Of a stretch of DNA of 64,000 bases, positions 1 to 8,531 are shown piece after piece. A model generated the notes under the pieces. The model worked only from the letters and a program-made list of their open reading frames with translations. It was not told where the DNA came from and searched no databases. The stretch is taken from NCBI RefSeq assembly GCF_003012345.1, contig NZ_PVRV01000020.1:62001-126000 (forward strand), read 5' to 3'. Origin of the DNA: Phytohalomonas tamaricis (GTDB lineage: Bacteria > Pseudomonadota > Gammaproteobacteria > Pseudomonadales > Halomonadaceae). How positions within the stretch are numbered: position 1 is the first letter of the stretch; every line of letters begins with the position of its first letter. Both the position numbers and the translations under genes were made by a program.

Positions 1-5
1 ATAAC

Positions 6-28
6 GGTGACCGGATACTCCGGCCACC
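6..28 (-). terminator. hairpin downstream of clpP
   Basis: An inverted repeat (GGTG-a-CCGGA, loop TAC, TCCGG-c-CACC) lies about 30 nt past the clpP stop codon on its transcript. The window ends right after it, so a T-run can be neither seen nor excluded. It may be a partial terminator between clpP and the gene that normally follows it (clpX). Confidence 0.35.
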
Positions 29-56
29 GAAGTTACTAAAACGTTTGTTTACGCTA

Positions 57-677
57 TCAAGATACCGGGCGCTTATCTAGCACGGCATCAATCAATCCGT
101 ACGAAACAGCTTGATCACCGTCCATGAAATTATCGCGGTCAGTATCTCTTGAGATAGTTTCCAGATCCTGCCCAGTATGATGTGCCAGAATCTTGTTCAA
201 TCGCTGACGAATAGTCAGTATTTCTCGCGTATGAATCTCGATATCACTCGCCTGCCCCTGGTAACCACCCAGTGGCTGGTGAATCATCACGCGTGAGTGC
301 GGTAGGCAAAAACGCTTACCGTGAGCGCCACCCGCCAACAATAATGCGCCCATACTTGCTGCCTGACCTACGCATACCGTGGAAACATCGGGTTTTATGA
401 ACTGCATGGTGTCATAAATTGACATCCCTGCCGTCACTGAGCCCCCCGGAGAATTAATATAGAGATGAATATCTTTATCGGGGTTTTCAGACTCAAGAAA
501 GAGGAGCTGTGCAACGACCAGGTTCGCCATATAGTCTTCAACCGGGCCGACCAGAAAGATCACGCGTTCTTTTAATAGACGCGAGTAGATATCATATGCC
601 CGCTCACCACGCGCACTCTGTTCCACGACCATCGGGACCAGACCACCAGCATTGCTAATATCGAACTCGTTTTGCAT
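57..677 (-). CDS. clpP: ATP-dependent Clp protease proteolytic subunit ClpP
   Basis: ClpP forms the cytoplasmic tetradecameric serine peptidase chamber that degrades substrates unfolded by ClpX or ClpA. With the start at the codon for MQNEF, the product has 206 residues, normal for the family. The catalytic triad is visible as Ser108 (GQAASMG), His133 (MIHQP) and Asp182 (DRDNFM), with the same spacing as the E. coli triad. The frame stays open upstream for 17 codons, but this inner ATG has an AAGG ribosome-binding site and suits the family. It follows tig on the same strand. ClpX would be expected just off the left edge. Confidence 0.97.
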   Translation of the reverse strand: MQNEFDISNAGGLVPMVVEQSARGERAYDIYSRLLKERVIFLVGPVEDYMANLVVAQLLFLESENPDKDIHLYINSPGGSVTAGMSIYDTMQFIKPDVSTVCVGQAASMGALLLAGGAHGKRFCLPHSRVMIHQPLGGYQGQASDIEIHTREILTIRQRLNKILAHHTGQDLETISRDTDRDNFMDGDQAVSYGLIDAVLDKRPVS

Positions 678-706
678 TGCGTGTCTACCTTGTCCAATGA
701 TTGAAA

Positions 707-724
707 ACCCGGCCGTAGCCGGGT
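707..724 (-). terminator. hairpin between tig and clpP
   Basis: On the minus strand ACCCGGC-tacg-GCCGGGT is followed by TTTTCA. It sits between the tig stop and the clpP ribosome-binding site, so it could act as an attenuator or weak terminator that adjusts clpP relative to tig. Confidence 0.5.
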
Positions 725-760
725 CCACGAGAATTATAAGAAGAACGCCAGGCTGGCCAA

Positions 761-2122
761 TCAGGCGTTTTCGTCGTTCTTTTCTTCCTCGGAAGTGCTC
801 TCGCTTTCTTCTTCGGATTGCTGCTGCGCAGCTTGAAGCGCTTCCTGATAGGACATAGACACGTCTTTAACCTGTGCCTGCTCCAACAACTTGTCAACCG
901 CCTTGTTTTCCAGCACAGCAGATTTCACTTGATTTTTCATCTGCTCATTGCCCAGATAGTGCTCAACAAGCTGTTCAGGTTGCTGATACTGTCCAGCCAG
1001 CTCTTCAACATAGGCGCGAATTTCATCATCGCTCGCATCCAACTCATGCTGGCTGACCACCTCAGCCAAGAGCAGCCCAACCTGAACACGACTATTGGCT
1101 TGCTCAGCGAAAAGCTCATCCGGAAGCTGAGAGACATCAAAATCCTGGCCAAGCCCGAACTGCTGGGCAGCTTGACGCTTGAGACCTTCGGTCTCTTGCT
1201 GAATCAACCCCTGCGGAACGGTAACGTCATTGGCTTTCTTCAGCGCGTCGATAATCTGTTGCTTGACGCGATTCTCGATGGCCGTATCGAGTTCACGCTG
1301 CATATTCTTACGTACTTCAGCTTTGAATGCGTCCAGATCACCATCTTCCACGCCAAATTGCTGGGTGAATTCGGCATTGATCTCAGGCAATTGCTGTTCC
1401 TGTACGTTATGTACCTTAGTCTTGAAGGTAGCTTCCTTGCCTGCCAGATGTTCGGCTTGATAATTGTCTGGGAATGTAACCTTGACTTCAGGTTCATCAC
1501 CCGCCTTAGCACCAACCAACTGATCTTCAAAGCCCGGAATAAAACTACCGGCGCCTAGCACTAACTGATGCCCTTCAGCCTTGCCACCTTCGAAAGCCTC
1601 ATCATCAATGAAGCCTTCAAAATCGATGGTCACCTGATCGCCTTCAGCTGCAGCACGCTCAACGTCAGTCCAGCTTGCATTTTGCTTGCGTAGCGTCTCG
1701 ATCATTTCATCGACATCGCTATCGACGATTTCAGCCTGGGGACGCTCTACCTCGGTGCCCTCAATACTCTTGAGTTCAATCTGCGGATAGATTTCAAGCG
1801 TAGCGGTAAATTCAAGATCCTTGCCCGCTTCATTGACAGTCGGCTCAATAGAAGGATAGCCGGCAGGATTAAGGGACTCTTGGGTAATAGCCTGAACGTA
1901 ATGCTGGCGCATCAGCTCGCTCACCACCTCATTACGCGTATCACGACCAAAGCGCTGACGAATTACAGTCATCGGCACCTTGCCGGGACGGAAGCCGTTC
2001 AGTCGAACTCTATGTGCCGTTTCCTTCAAACGGGCATCAACGGCTTGATCGACTTGGCTAGCCGGCACTTGTACGGTGACACGACGTTCGATCGGGGAAG
2101 TCGTTTCGACAGAAACTTGCAT
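761..2122 (-). CDS. tig: trigger factor (ribosome-associated chaperone / prolyl isomerase)
   Basis: Trigger factor binds the ribosome exit tunnel and shields nascent chains. The 453-residue product has the N-terminal ribosome-binding domain with the GFRPGKVP signature near residues 43-50, a central FKBP-type domain around 150-245 ([17 protein letters not shown]) and a helical C-terminal chaperone domain. It ends in a Ser/Glu-rich acidic tail ([18 protein letters not shown]), making it about 20 residues longer than E. coli Tig. The start has an AGAGGA site six bases upstream and a good sigma-70 promoter at 2176-2204. The tig-clpP order is the usual proteobacterial one. Confidence 0.97.
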   Translation of the reverse strand: MQVSVETTSPIERRVTVQVPASQVDQAVDARLKETAHRVRLNGFRPGKVPMTVIRQRFGRDTRNEVVSELMRQHYVQAITQESLNPAGYPSIEPTVNEAGKDLEFTATLEIYPQIELKSIEGTEVERPQAEIVDSDVDEMIETLRKQNASWTDVERAAAEGDQVTIDFEGFIDDEAFEGGKAEGHQLVLGAGSFIPGFEDQLVGAKAGDEPEVKVTFPDNYQAEHLAGKEATFKTKVHNVQEQQLPEINAEFTQQFGVEDGDLDAFKAEVRKNMQRELDTAIENRVKQQIIDALKKANDVTVPQGLIQQETEGLKRQAAQQFGLGQDFDVSQLPDELFAEQANSRVQVGLLLAEVVSQHELDASDDEIRAYVEELAGQYQQPEQLVEHYLGNEQMKNQVKSAVLENKAVDKLLEQAQVKDVSMSYQEALQAAQQQSEEESESTSEEEKNDENA

Positions 2123-2175
2123 GATGGTCCTCTACCCACTTTAGGTGGCGTTCGTCTGAATACGTAAAAGCGGTG

Positions 2176-2204
2176 ATTCTAAGAACCCCGCCAAGCGCTG
2201 GCAA
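2176..2204 (-). promoter_or_regulatory. sigma-70 promoter of tig
   Basis: Read on the minus strand: -35 TTGCCA, a 17-nt spacer, -10 TAGAAT, about 55 nt before the tig start codon. Both hexamers match consensus at five of six positions. Confidence 0.7.
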
Positions 2205-2297
2205 GCGCACTAATCACTCTATGGCGTCAATTTAGAGGATTTCAAGGAAAAGGCGCGATAAATACACGATATGAGGAGAGACAAACCACAACGCAAA

Positions 2298-2323
2298 AAA
2301 GGAAAGCGTTTAAGCTTTCCTTT
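2298..2323 (-). terminator. terminator of the Pro-Arg-His tRNA operon
   Basis: A ten-pair stem, AAAGGAAAGC / GCTTTCCTTT, with a six-base loop is followed on the minus strand by a run of T (TTTTTTGCG). It lies 30 nt past the 3' end of tRNA-His. A second short hairpin (ACTGGC-gtgt-GCCAGT, 2328-2343) sits between the tRNA and this terminator and may guide 3' trailer processing. Confidence 0.8.
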
Positions 2324-2352
2324 AAGGACTGGCGTGTGCCAGTTATGAAATA

Positions 2353-2428
2353 TGGGGTGGATGATGGGGATCGAACCCACGACCACCGGAGCCACAATCC
2401 GGGGCTCTACCACTGAGCTACACCCACC
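2353..2428 (-). tRNA. tRNA-His (GTG)
   Basis: The 76-nt cloverleaf has an encoded CCA end. The anticodon arm is CCGGA-TTGTGGC-TCCGG, giving anticodon GTG. The 5' end carries the extra G(-1) opposite the discriminator C that marks bacterial tRNA-His. Last tRNA of a three-gene operon. Confidence 0.97.
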
Positions 2429-2467
2429 ATATTCCAACTCTACCTTACCAGGCATCGCCTTGAATCT

Positions 2468-2544
2468 TGGCACGCCCAGCAGGACTCGAACCTGCAACCT
2501 ACGGCTTAGAAGGCCGTTGCTCTATCCAATTGAGCTATGGGCGC
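2468..2544 (-). tRNA. tRNA-Arg (TCT)
   Basis: The 77-nt tRNA has acceptor stem GCGCCCA / TGGGCGT and an encoded CCA. The anticodon arm ACGGC-CTTCTAA-GCCGT gives anticodon TCT, reading AGA and AGG. It is the middle gene of the Pro-Arg-His operon. Confidence 0.97.
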
Positions 2545-2608
2545 ATTCTAAAGGCTTGGGTTTGTCCTGTCAACCTACTGATTTTATTCATAAAATCTAA
2601 TCAGTGAT

Positions 2609-2685
2609 TGGTCGGGGTAGAGGGATTCGAACCCCCGACATCCTGCTCCCAAAGCAGGCGCGCTACCAGACTGCGCTATACCCCG
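2609..2685 (-). tRNA. tRNA-Pro (TGG)
   Basis: The 77-nt tRNA has acceptor stem CGGGGTA / TACCCCG and an encoded CCA. The anticodon arm CCTGC-TTTGGGA-GCAGG gives anticodon TGG. It is the first gene of the operon, about 45 nt downstream of the promoter at 2731-2758. Confidence 0.97.
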
Positions 2686-2730
2686 TAACATCCCCTACGC
2701 AGGCCGTCAGACCTCGTCGATGCGAGGCGC

Positions 2731-2758
2731 ATTCTACCTAACTCCTGAAATGAGTCAA
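2731..2758 (-). promoter_or_regulatory. strong sigma-70 promoter of the tRNA operon
   Basis: Read on the minus strand: -35 TTGACT, 16-nt spacer, -10 TAGAAT, then a GC-rich discriminator (GCGCCTCGC). GC-rich discriminators are typical of stable-RNA promoters repressed by ppGpp, so growth-rate control is likely. Confidence 0.8.
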
Positions 2759-2810
2759 GCCCTCCTGCACGAAAATATCTCAGATGCCAGTAAAGAACGT
2801 GACGGCAACA

Positions 2811-2838
2811 TTGACTGAGCCACGCGGCATGCGACAAT
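2811..2838 (+). promoter_or_regulatory. candidate folD promoter
   Basis: TTGACT, a 16-nt spacer and GACAAT lie about 45 nt before the folD start. The -35 matches consensus at five of six bases and the -10 at four of six. Confidence 0.5.
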
Positions 2839-2881
2839 TACCTTTTTATTTCCCCCTAATCATATGAAAGGAAACGAGTCG

Positions 2882-3745
2882 ATGACCGCTCAATTGATCG
2901 ACGGCAAAGCGATCGCCATGCACGTCCGCGAAAAGGTGGCTCGCCAGGTTAACGCGCGCCTCGACGCAGGAGAACGTGCTCCCGGTCTGGCCGTGGTCTT
3001 GGTCGGTGAGGATCCCGCCTCCGAGGTCTATGTCCGCAATAAGCATCGCGCTTGCGAACAAGCCGGCCTGCTTTCCTTTCAACTCGAGCTGCCCAAAACG
3101 GCCACCCAGGAAGAACTGGAAGCGCTTATCGATGAATTGAATGCCGATCCACGCGTCGATGGTATTCTGGTACAGCTACCCCTGCCCGATCATCTCGATG
3201 CTGGCCCCATCCTGGAGCGTATCCGACCGGATAAGGACGTGGATGGTTTTCACCCCTACAACCTTGGCCGTCTTGCCCAACGCCTGCCGGTACTTCGCCC
3301 CTGCACCCCTAAAGGCATCATTACCTTATTGCAGGAAACCGGGATTACCATCCGTGGCCTAAATGCCGTCGTCGTTGGTGCCTCCAATATCGTAGGACGT
3401 CCCATGGCACTGGAGCTGCTGCTGGAGGGGGCTACCATTACCGTCTGCCATCGTTTCACCAAAGACCTTGAGGCTCACGTCCGCTCCGCCGAGCTACTGG
3501 TGGTCGCCGTGGGCAAACCCGGCGTGGTTAAGGGCGAGTGGGTGAAAGAGGGAGCCGTTGTCATCGATGTAGGTATTAACAGGCTGGAGAACGGTAAACT
3601 AATCGGTGATGTCGAATTTGAGCCAGCCGCCGAACGTGCAGGATATATCACCCCCGTTCCCGGCGGCGTCGGCCCAATGACAGTGGCAACACTGTTGGAA
3701 AACACGTTATTTGCCGCCGAACTGCATGATGCTCAACATTCCTGA
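2882..3745 (+). CDS. folD: bifunctional methylenetetrahydrofolate dehydrogenase / cyclohydrolase FolD
   Basis: FolD interconverts 5,10-methylene-THF, 5,10-methenyl-THF and 10-formyl-THF using NADP in the cytoplasm. The 287-residue protein shows the substrate-domain signature around [15 protein letters not shown] with the catalytic Lys, the [10 protein letters not shown] motif, DVDGFHP, and the NADP-binding [12 protein letters not shown]. The C-terminal [18 protein letters not shown] is the second family signature. I chose the ATG of MTAQLIDG at 2882 because AAGGA lies about ten bases upstream; the in-frame ATG at 2864 would overlap that site. Confidence 0.96.
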   Translation: MTAQLIDGKAIAMHVREKVARQVNARLDAGERAPGLAVVLVGEDPASEVYVRNKHRACEQAGLLSFQLELPKTATQEELEALIDELNADPRVDGILVQLPLPDHLDAGPILERIRPDKDVDGFHPYNLGRLAQRLPVLRPCTPKGIITLLQETGITIRGLNAVVVGASNIVGRPMALELLLEGATITVCHRFTKDLEAHVRSAELLVVAVGKPGVVKGEWVKEGAVVIDVGINRLENGKLIGDVEFEPAAERAGYITPVPGGVGPMTVATLLENTLFAAELHDAQHS

Positions 3746-3779
3746 ACGGTACGACGCGCAGTAGGCCTAAGAACAAAAT

Positions 3780-3800
3780 AGCCCCGCCAATGGCGGGGCT
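3780..3800. terminator. bidirectional terminator between folD and cysS
   Basis: A nine-pair GC-rich stem, AGCCCCGCC-aat-GGCGGGGCT, lies between the convergent folD and cysS genes. T-rich tracts follow it on the minus strand (ATTTTGTTC) and weakly on the plus strand. Confidence 0.75.
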
Positions 3801-3827
3801 TTCCAGAACAGTAGGTCCAATTTAGAG

Positions 3828-5219
3828 CTAATAACGTTCGAATACCCAGCTCGTGCCTTCACGCGCATCCTTGAGGATGATCCCCAATGCCGCCAGCTCG
3901 TCACGGATACGGTCCGATTCAGCAAAGTCACGGGCTTTACGTGCGGCATTGCGCGCCTCGATGCGCTGCTCTATTTCCTGCTCACTGATGGGCAATTCAT
4001 CACTGCCTGCACGCAAAAAATCGCCTGGCGACTGTTCAAATAGACCAAGGATGCCGCCTAACCGCTTCAGCTCATAGGCCATCGCTTGCGCTAACAGGAG
4101 ATTACCCTTCTGGCGTTCCCGATTAAGCTCACGTGCCAATTCAAAAAGCGCAGCCAACGCCTCGGGCGTATTGAAATCATCATCCATGGCCGCGAAGAAA
4201 CGCGTAGCAAACTGCCCATCAACCGCTCCTTCACTCGCCTCGACACCCTCAAGCGCATTATAAAAGCGCTCCAGCGACTTACGCGCATCCTTGAGAGCAT
4301 CCGGAGCATAGTTAATCGGGCTACGGTAGTGGCTTGCCAACAACAGGTAGCGCACCACTTCTGGATCATGCTTTTCCAACACATCACGAATAGTGAAAAA
4401 GTTGCCCAATGATTTGGACATCTTTTCATTGTCGACACGCAGTGCACCGGCGTGCATCCAGGTATTCACATATGTCTGGCCAGTCGCGGCTTCGCTCTGG
4501 GCAATCTCATTTTCATGATGGGGAAACGTCAAATCCGGACCGCCACCATGAATATCAAAAGTATTTCCCAGGCAGCACGTCGACATCGCCGAACACTCAA
4601 TATGCCAGCCTGGACGCCCCTCTCCCCATGGCGAAGGCCAGCTAGTCTCATCCGGCTTAGCGGCTTTCCACAGAACGAAGTCAAGTGGATCTTCTTTTGC
4701 TTCGTCAATTTCAATACGTGCACCGGAGCGCATGTCATCGAGATCGCGATTATTCAACTTGCCGTAGCCTGCAAACTTGCGCACGCGGTAGTAGACATCA
4801 CCATTACTCGCGGCATACGCATAGCCTTTGACTATCAGAGTCTCGATCATGGCAATGATGTCACCAATATGCGCTGTCGCTCTCGGCTCCTGGTCGGGAG
4901 GCAACACGCCCAAGCGACGCTCATCCTCATGCATGGCCTCGATCATACGCTCCGTTAGCGCACTGATGGGCTCGCCGTTTTCCGCAGCTCGTCTGAGAAT
5001 CTTGTCATCGACATCAGTAATATTGCGCACATAAGTAACATCAAACCCTTTGGCACGTAGATAGCGTGTAACGATATCAAACGCCACCAGCACACGCGCA
5101 TGTCCCAAGTGGCAATAGTCATAGACGGTCATGCCACAGACGTACATGCGCACCTTGCCAGGTTCGATGGGCTGAAACGCCTCCTTGCGCCGCGTCAAGG
5201 TGTTATATATCTGCACCAC
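3828..5219 (-). CDS. cysS: cysteinyl-tRNA synthetase
   Basis: This class I synthetase charges tRNA-Cys. The 463-residue product has the zinc-ligand Cys28 (YVCGMT), the HIGH-type motif HLGH at 37-40, a second zinc cluster around CSAM and [15 protein letters not shown], and KMSKS in [11 protein letters not shown]. The gene starts with two consecutive GTG codons (5219 and 5216) after AGGAGAAAG; either could be used. It ends at a terminator shared with folD and lies 21 nt downstream of glnS, so the two synthetases are probably co-transcribed. Confidence 0.97.
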   Translation of the reverse strand: MVQIYNTLTRRKEAFQPIEPGKVRMYVCGMTVYDYCHLGHARVLVAFDIVTRYLRAKGFDVTYVRNITDVDDKILRRAAENGEPISALTERMIEAMHEDERRLGVLPPDQEPRATAHIGDIIAMIETLIVKGYAYAASNGDVYYRVRKFAGYGKLNNRDLDDMRSGARIEIDEAKEDPLDFVLWKAAKPDETSWPSPWGEGRPGWHIECSAMSTCCLGNTFDIHGGGPDLTFPHHENEIAQSEAATGQTYVNTWMHAGALRVDNEKMSKSLGNFFTIRDVLEKHDPEVVRYLLLASHYRSPINYAPDALKDARKSLERFYNALEGVEASEGAVDGQFATRFFAAMDDDFNTPEALAALFELARELNRERQKGNLLLAQAMAYELKRLGGILGLFEQSPGDFLRAGSDELPISEQEIEQRIEARNAARKARDFAESDRIRDELAALGIILKDAREGTSWVFERY

Positions 5220-5240
5220 CTTTCTCCTCGAATCGTGCGA

Positions 5241-6917
5241 TTAGCCTTTTTTTTGCATCTTGGCCCAGCCATCCTTCAGGCTGACCGTGCGATTGAATAC
5301 GAGCTTGCCGTCACGGCAGTCATGTCGATCGGCACAAAAATAACCAACACGTTCGAATTGAAAACTCGTTTCTGGCTTAACCTTAGCCAAGTCCGGCTCA
5401 CCGACAGCATGAACAACCTGCAATGATTCCGGATTGAGATGCTCAAGGAAATCAACGTCGCGGTCCTTGTCCGGCGCCTCGACCTGAAACAGGTTGTCAT
5501 AATTGCGCACTTCGACCGGCACACCATGCTTGGCACTCACCCAGTGGATGACCCCCTTGACCTTGCGCCCTTCTGGATTTTTCCCCAGCGTGTCGAGATC
5601 GACACTGCAGTGCAATTCGCTGATGTTACCCGCGTCATCCTTGATGACCTCATCACAGCGGATAACATAGGCATTACGCAGACGTACTTCCTGACCCGGG
5701 GCCAGGCGGAAGAACTTCTTGGGCGGCTCTTCCAGGAAATCGTCGGCGTCAATCCAGATTTCACGCGTGAACGGCAGCTTGCGCATGCCCATATCTTCAC
5801 GTGCTGGATGACCGGGCGCCTCAAACACCTCCTCATGCGCTTCATCGAGGTTAGTCAGCACTACCTTTAACGGCTTCATCACGCACATGGCACGCGGGGC
5901 GTTATCCTCGAGATCGCTGCGAATGGCGTGATACAGCATATTGATGTCAACCACGCCATCAGCACGCGTCACGCCGATCATGTCGCAGAACTTGCGAATT
6001 GAGGTCGGCGTATAGCCGCGCCGGCGCATACCGGAGATTGTAGGCATACGCGGATCATCCCAACCGTCAACGATGTGCTTATCGACGAGTAGTTTCAACT
6101 TACGTTTTGAGGTAACGGTATAATTAAGATTGAGACGAGCAAATTCGATCTGTCGTGGCCGACTGGGCACCGGCAGATTACTCAAGAACCATTCATACAG
6201 CGGACGATGATCTTCAAATTCCAGCGTACAGACGGAATGCGTCACGCCTTCAATGGCATCGGACTGGCCATGAGTGAAGTCGTAGGAAGGATATATCTTC
6301 CACTTGTCGCCACTCTGATGATGAGCAGCATGACGAATACGATAAAGTACCGGGTCACGCAGATTGATATTCGCAGCTGCCATATCGATCTTGGCACGCA
6401 GTGCTTTTTCCCCCTCGGCGAATTCACCTCGTTTCATTCGCTCAAGCAAGTCGAGATTTTCTTCAATAGAACGTTCACGATACGGGCTTGGCTTGCCTGG
6501 TTCGGTCAACGTGCCTCGGTACTCACGCATTTCTTCAGCGCTTAAATCATCGACATAAGCCTTGCCTTCCTTGATCAGATGGATCGCCCAGGCATAGAGC
6601 TGATCAAAATAATCGGAGGCAAACCGCACCTTGCCGGCCCACATGAAACCGAGCCACTCAACATCTTCCTTGATAGCGTCAATGTAGGCCTGCTCTTCCT
6701 TGGCAGGATTGGTATCATCGAAGCGCAGGTTGCACTGGCCCTCGAACTGTTCGGCAAGGCCAAAATTCAGGCAGATCGATTTAGCATGACCAATGTGAAG
6801 ATAACCATTAGGCTCGGGTGGAAAGCGTGTAACAACGGTATCCACGCGTCCCGTGTCGATCTCTTCGCGTATCTGGTTGCGAATGAAGTTCGGTGCACTA
6901 GTGCTGTCTAAACTCAT
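5241..6917 (-). CDS. glnS: glutaminyl-tRNA synthetase
   Basis: This class Ic synthetase charges tRNA-Gln directly, so no Asp/Glu-tRNA amidotransferase route is needed for Gln. The 558-residue protein begins like E. coli GlnS ([10 protein letters not shown]) and has [15 protein letters not shown] as the HIGH motif and VTSKRKL as the KMSKS equivalent. The catalytic fold is followed by the two anticodon-binding beta barrels. An in-frame TTG at 6929 extends the frame by four codons, but the ATG at 6917 matches the family start. It lies upstream of cysS on the same strand and is divergent from ppiB. Confidence 0.97.
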   Translation of the reverse strand: MSLDSTSAPNFIRNQIREEIDTGRVDTVVTRFPPEPNGYLHIGHAKSICLNFGLAEQFEGQCNLRFDDTNPAKEEQAYIDAIKEDVEWLGFMWAGKVRFASDYFDQLYAWAIHLIKEGKAYVDDLSAEEMREYRGTLTEPGKPSPYRERSIEENLDLLERMKRGEFAEGEKALRAKIDMAAANINLRDPVLYRIRHAAHHQSGDKWKIYPSYDFTHGQSDAIEGVTHSVCTLEFEDHRPLYEWFLSNLPVPSRPRQIEFARLNLNYTVTSKRKLKLLVDKHIVDGWDDPRMPTISGMRRRGYTPTSIRKFCDMIGVTRADGVVDINMLYHAIRSDLEDNAPRAMCVMKPLKVVLTNLDEAHEEVFEAPGHPAREDMGMRKLPFTREIWIDADDFLEEPPKKFFRLAPGQEVRLRNAYVIRCDEVIKDDAGNISELHCSVDLDTLGKNPEGRKVKGVIHWVSAKHGVPVEVRNYDNLFQVEAPDKDRDVDFLEHLNPESLQVVHAVGEPDLAKVKPETSFQFERVGYFCADRHDCRDGKLVFNRTVSLKDGWAKMQKKG

Positions 6918-6989
6918 GGGGCGTCGCAAGACCTCTGTTTGTTCGGGCTATTCACAATGGACAAGCGGTTTCGCCCATTCGTGCAAAGC

Positions 6990-7002
6990 CGCTATTATAG
7001 CG
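6990..7002. promoter_or_regulatory. shared palindromic -10 region of divergent glnS and ppiB
   Basis: CGCTAT-T-ATAGCG is a perfect 13-bp palindrome. On the minus strand it contains the consensus -10 TATAAT (6994-6999) for glnS, and on the plus strand TATTAT (6993-6998) facing ppiB. The best glnS -35 is TTGGCG at a long 19-nt spacing, so strength rests mostly on the -10. The ppiB use is a guess. Confidence 0.5.
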
Positions 7003-7099
7003 TGACGTCTGCGCACTGCGCCAAGACGAACCTTTTCCGTGCGGCGAAGCGGTAATTTATCCGCCCAGCCCAGTCATCACCCGCACTCAGGATTCAAGC

Positions 7100-7597
7100 A
7101 TGATTCTTCTCGAAACCAATTATGGCGATATCAAACTCAAGCTTTTCCATGACGAAGCGCCCAAGACGACGGCCAACTTCGAGCAGTACGTGCGTGAAGG
7201 CCATTACGATAACACCCTTTTTCATCGTGTTATTGATGGCTTCATGATTCAGGGAGGTGGATTCACACCTGATTTTGAACAGAAGGCGGTACGTTCGCCC
7301 ATCGAGAATGAAGCTAACAATGGCCTGACCAACGACAAGGGTCGTGTCGCCATGGCACGTACCAATGATCCTCATTCGGCTACTGCTCAGTTTTTTATTA
7401 ACGTCGGCAATAACGATTTTCTTAACCATAAATCACCGACAGCACAAGGCTGGGGCTATTGTGTGTTTGGCGAAGTAGTGGAAGGCATGGATATTGTTGA
7501 CAAGATCAAGAGCGTTGCAACTACACGCCGCGGCATGCATGCCGATGTCCCCGCTGAGGACGTTGTCATCCGCCAGGCAAAGGTAGTCGCCGCCTGA
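7100..7597 (+). CDS. ppiB: cytoplasmic cyclophilin, peptidyl-prolyl isomerase B
   Basis: It catalyses cis-trans isomerisation of proline peptide bonds. The 165 residues are the normal length for PpiB, with no signal peptide. Cyclophilin core motifs are [14 protein letters not shown] (active-site Arg and Phe), [13 protein letters not shown] and [13 protein letters not shown]. The intergenic distance to lpxH is about 110 nt with no terminator, and ppiB-lpxH is a common gammaproteobacterial pair, so one transcript is likely. Confidence 0.96.
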   Translation: MILLETNYGDIKLKLFHDEAPKTTANFEQYVREGHYDNTLFHRVIDGFMIQGGGFTPDFEQKAVRSPIENEANNGLTNDKGRVAMARTNDPHSATAQFFINVGNNDFLNHKSPTAQGWGYCVFGEVVEGMDIVDKIKSVATTRRGMHADVPAEDVVIRQAKVVAA

Positions 7598-7710
7598 TCG
7601 CGTAATGCGAAAAACCACCCCGAGCGCTGCGGGCCTTTTCAATGAGAAATCATGAAGATCTGCAGCGCCTCGGAACTCGCATTCACGATACACAAAATTA
7701 AAGAGATGCC

Positions 7711-8451
7711 ATGACGACGCTGTTCATTTCCGATCTGCATTTACAACCCGATACCCCCGCCCTCGCTCAGGGCTTTCTTGACTATCTTGAATATCGAGCA
7801 GCAGGTGCCGAAACACTTTACATTTTGGGCGACCTGTTCGAAAGCTGGATTGGCGATGATGCCTATGGTGAGTTTGAAGCTCCTATTCTTGCCGCGATGA
7901 AAGCGTACAGCGATACGGGATCCAAGCTCTATGTCATGCATGGGAACCGTGATTTTCTGCTCGGCGATGAATTTGCCAAGATGACAGGCGCAACATTGAT
8001 CGATGATCCCGCCATGATAGAACTCGGCGGCATACCGATTTTACTCATGCATGGGGATAGCCTATGCACGCAAGACACCGAATACATGAAGTTCCGCGCT
8101 ATGGCACGCGATCCACAATGGCAGCATCAAGTGCTTGCCATGCCTGTCCGGGAACGCATGGCGTTGGCCGCGAAGCTACGTGAACAATCCGGTGAAGCCA
8201 ATTCCCGGAAGGCGCAGGACATCATGGATGTCACGCCAGAAGAAGTGGAAAACATCATGAATCAGTACCATGTACACATCCTGATTCAAGGACATACGCA
8301 TAGACCCGATGTACATGATTTCAAACTGCATGATGAAGCAGCTAAACGCTATGTCATCGGCGATTGGCATGACGACGAGGGATGGGAAGTACGCTTCGAT
8401 GGTTTGACACTGACACTTGAGCACTTTTCGCTTTCCGCATTGCCTTGCTAA
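7711..8451 (+). CDS. lpxH: UDP-2,3-diacylglucosamine diphosphatase LpxH
   Basis: LpxH hydrolyses UDP-2,3-diacylglucosamine to lipid X and UMP, the fourth step of lipid A synthesis, at the inner face of the cytoplasmic membrane. The 246-residue calcineurin-like phosphoesterase keeps the full metal set at the E. coli positions: Asp8 and His10 (SDLHL), Asp41 (GDLFE), Asn79 (HGNRD), His114 (LMHGD), His195 and His197 (GHTHRP). It shows that the organism makes LPS. An AAGAG site precedes the start. It converges on the large regulator gene. Confidence 0.96.
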   Translation: MTTLFISDLHLQPDTPALAQGFLDYLEYRAAGAETLYILGDLFESWIGDDAYGEFEAPILAAMKAYSDTGSKLYVMHGNRDFLLGDEFAKMTGATLIDDPAMIELGGIPILLMHGDSLCTQDTEYMKFRAMARDPQWQHQVLAMPVRERMALAAKLREQSGEANSRKAQDIMDVTPEEVENIMNQYHVHILIQGHTHRPDVHDFKLHDEAAKRYVIGDWHDDEGWEVRFDGLTLTLEHFSLSALPC

Positions 8452-8531
8452 GCGCTCAGGCCCATTGGCTCATCATGGCTTCACATGACCGGTCGCATGT
8501 TCCGAAAAACGCCCCTGATCACGTGCTAATA

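Noticed and set aside
818-1558. 246-codon ORF on the strand opposite tig
   Set aside because: It lies fully inside tig, lacks a family match or a ribosome-binding site, and reflects the codon bias of the true gene.
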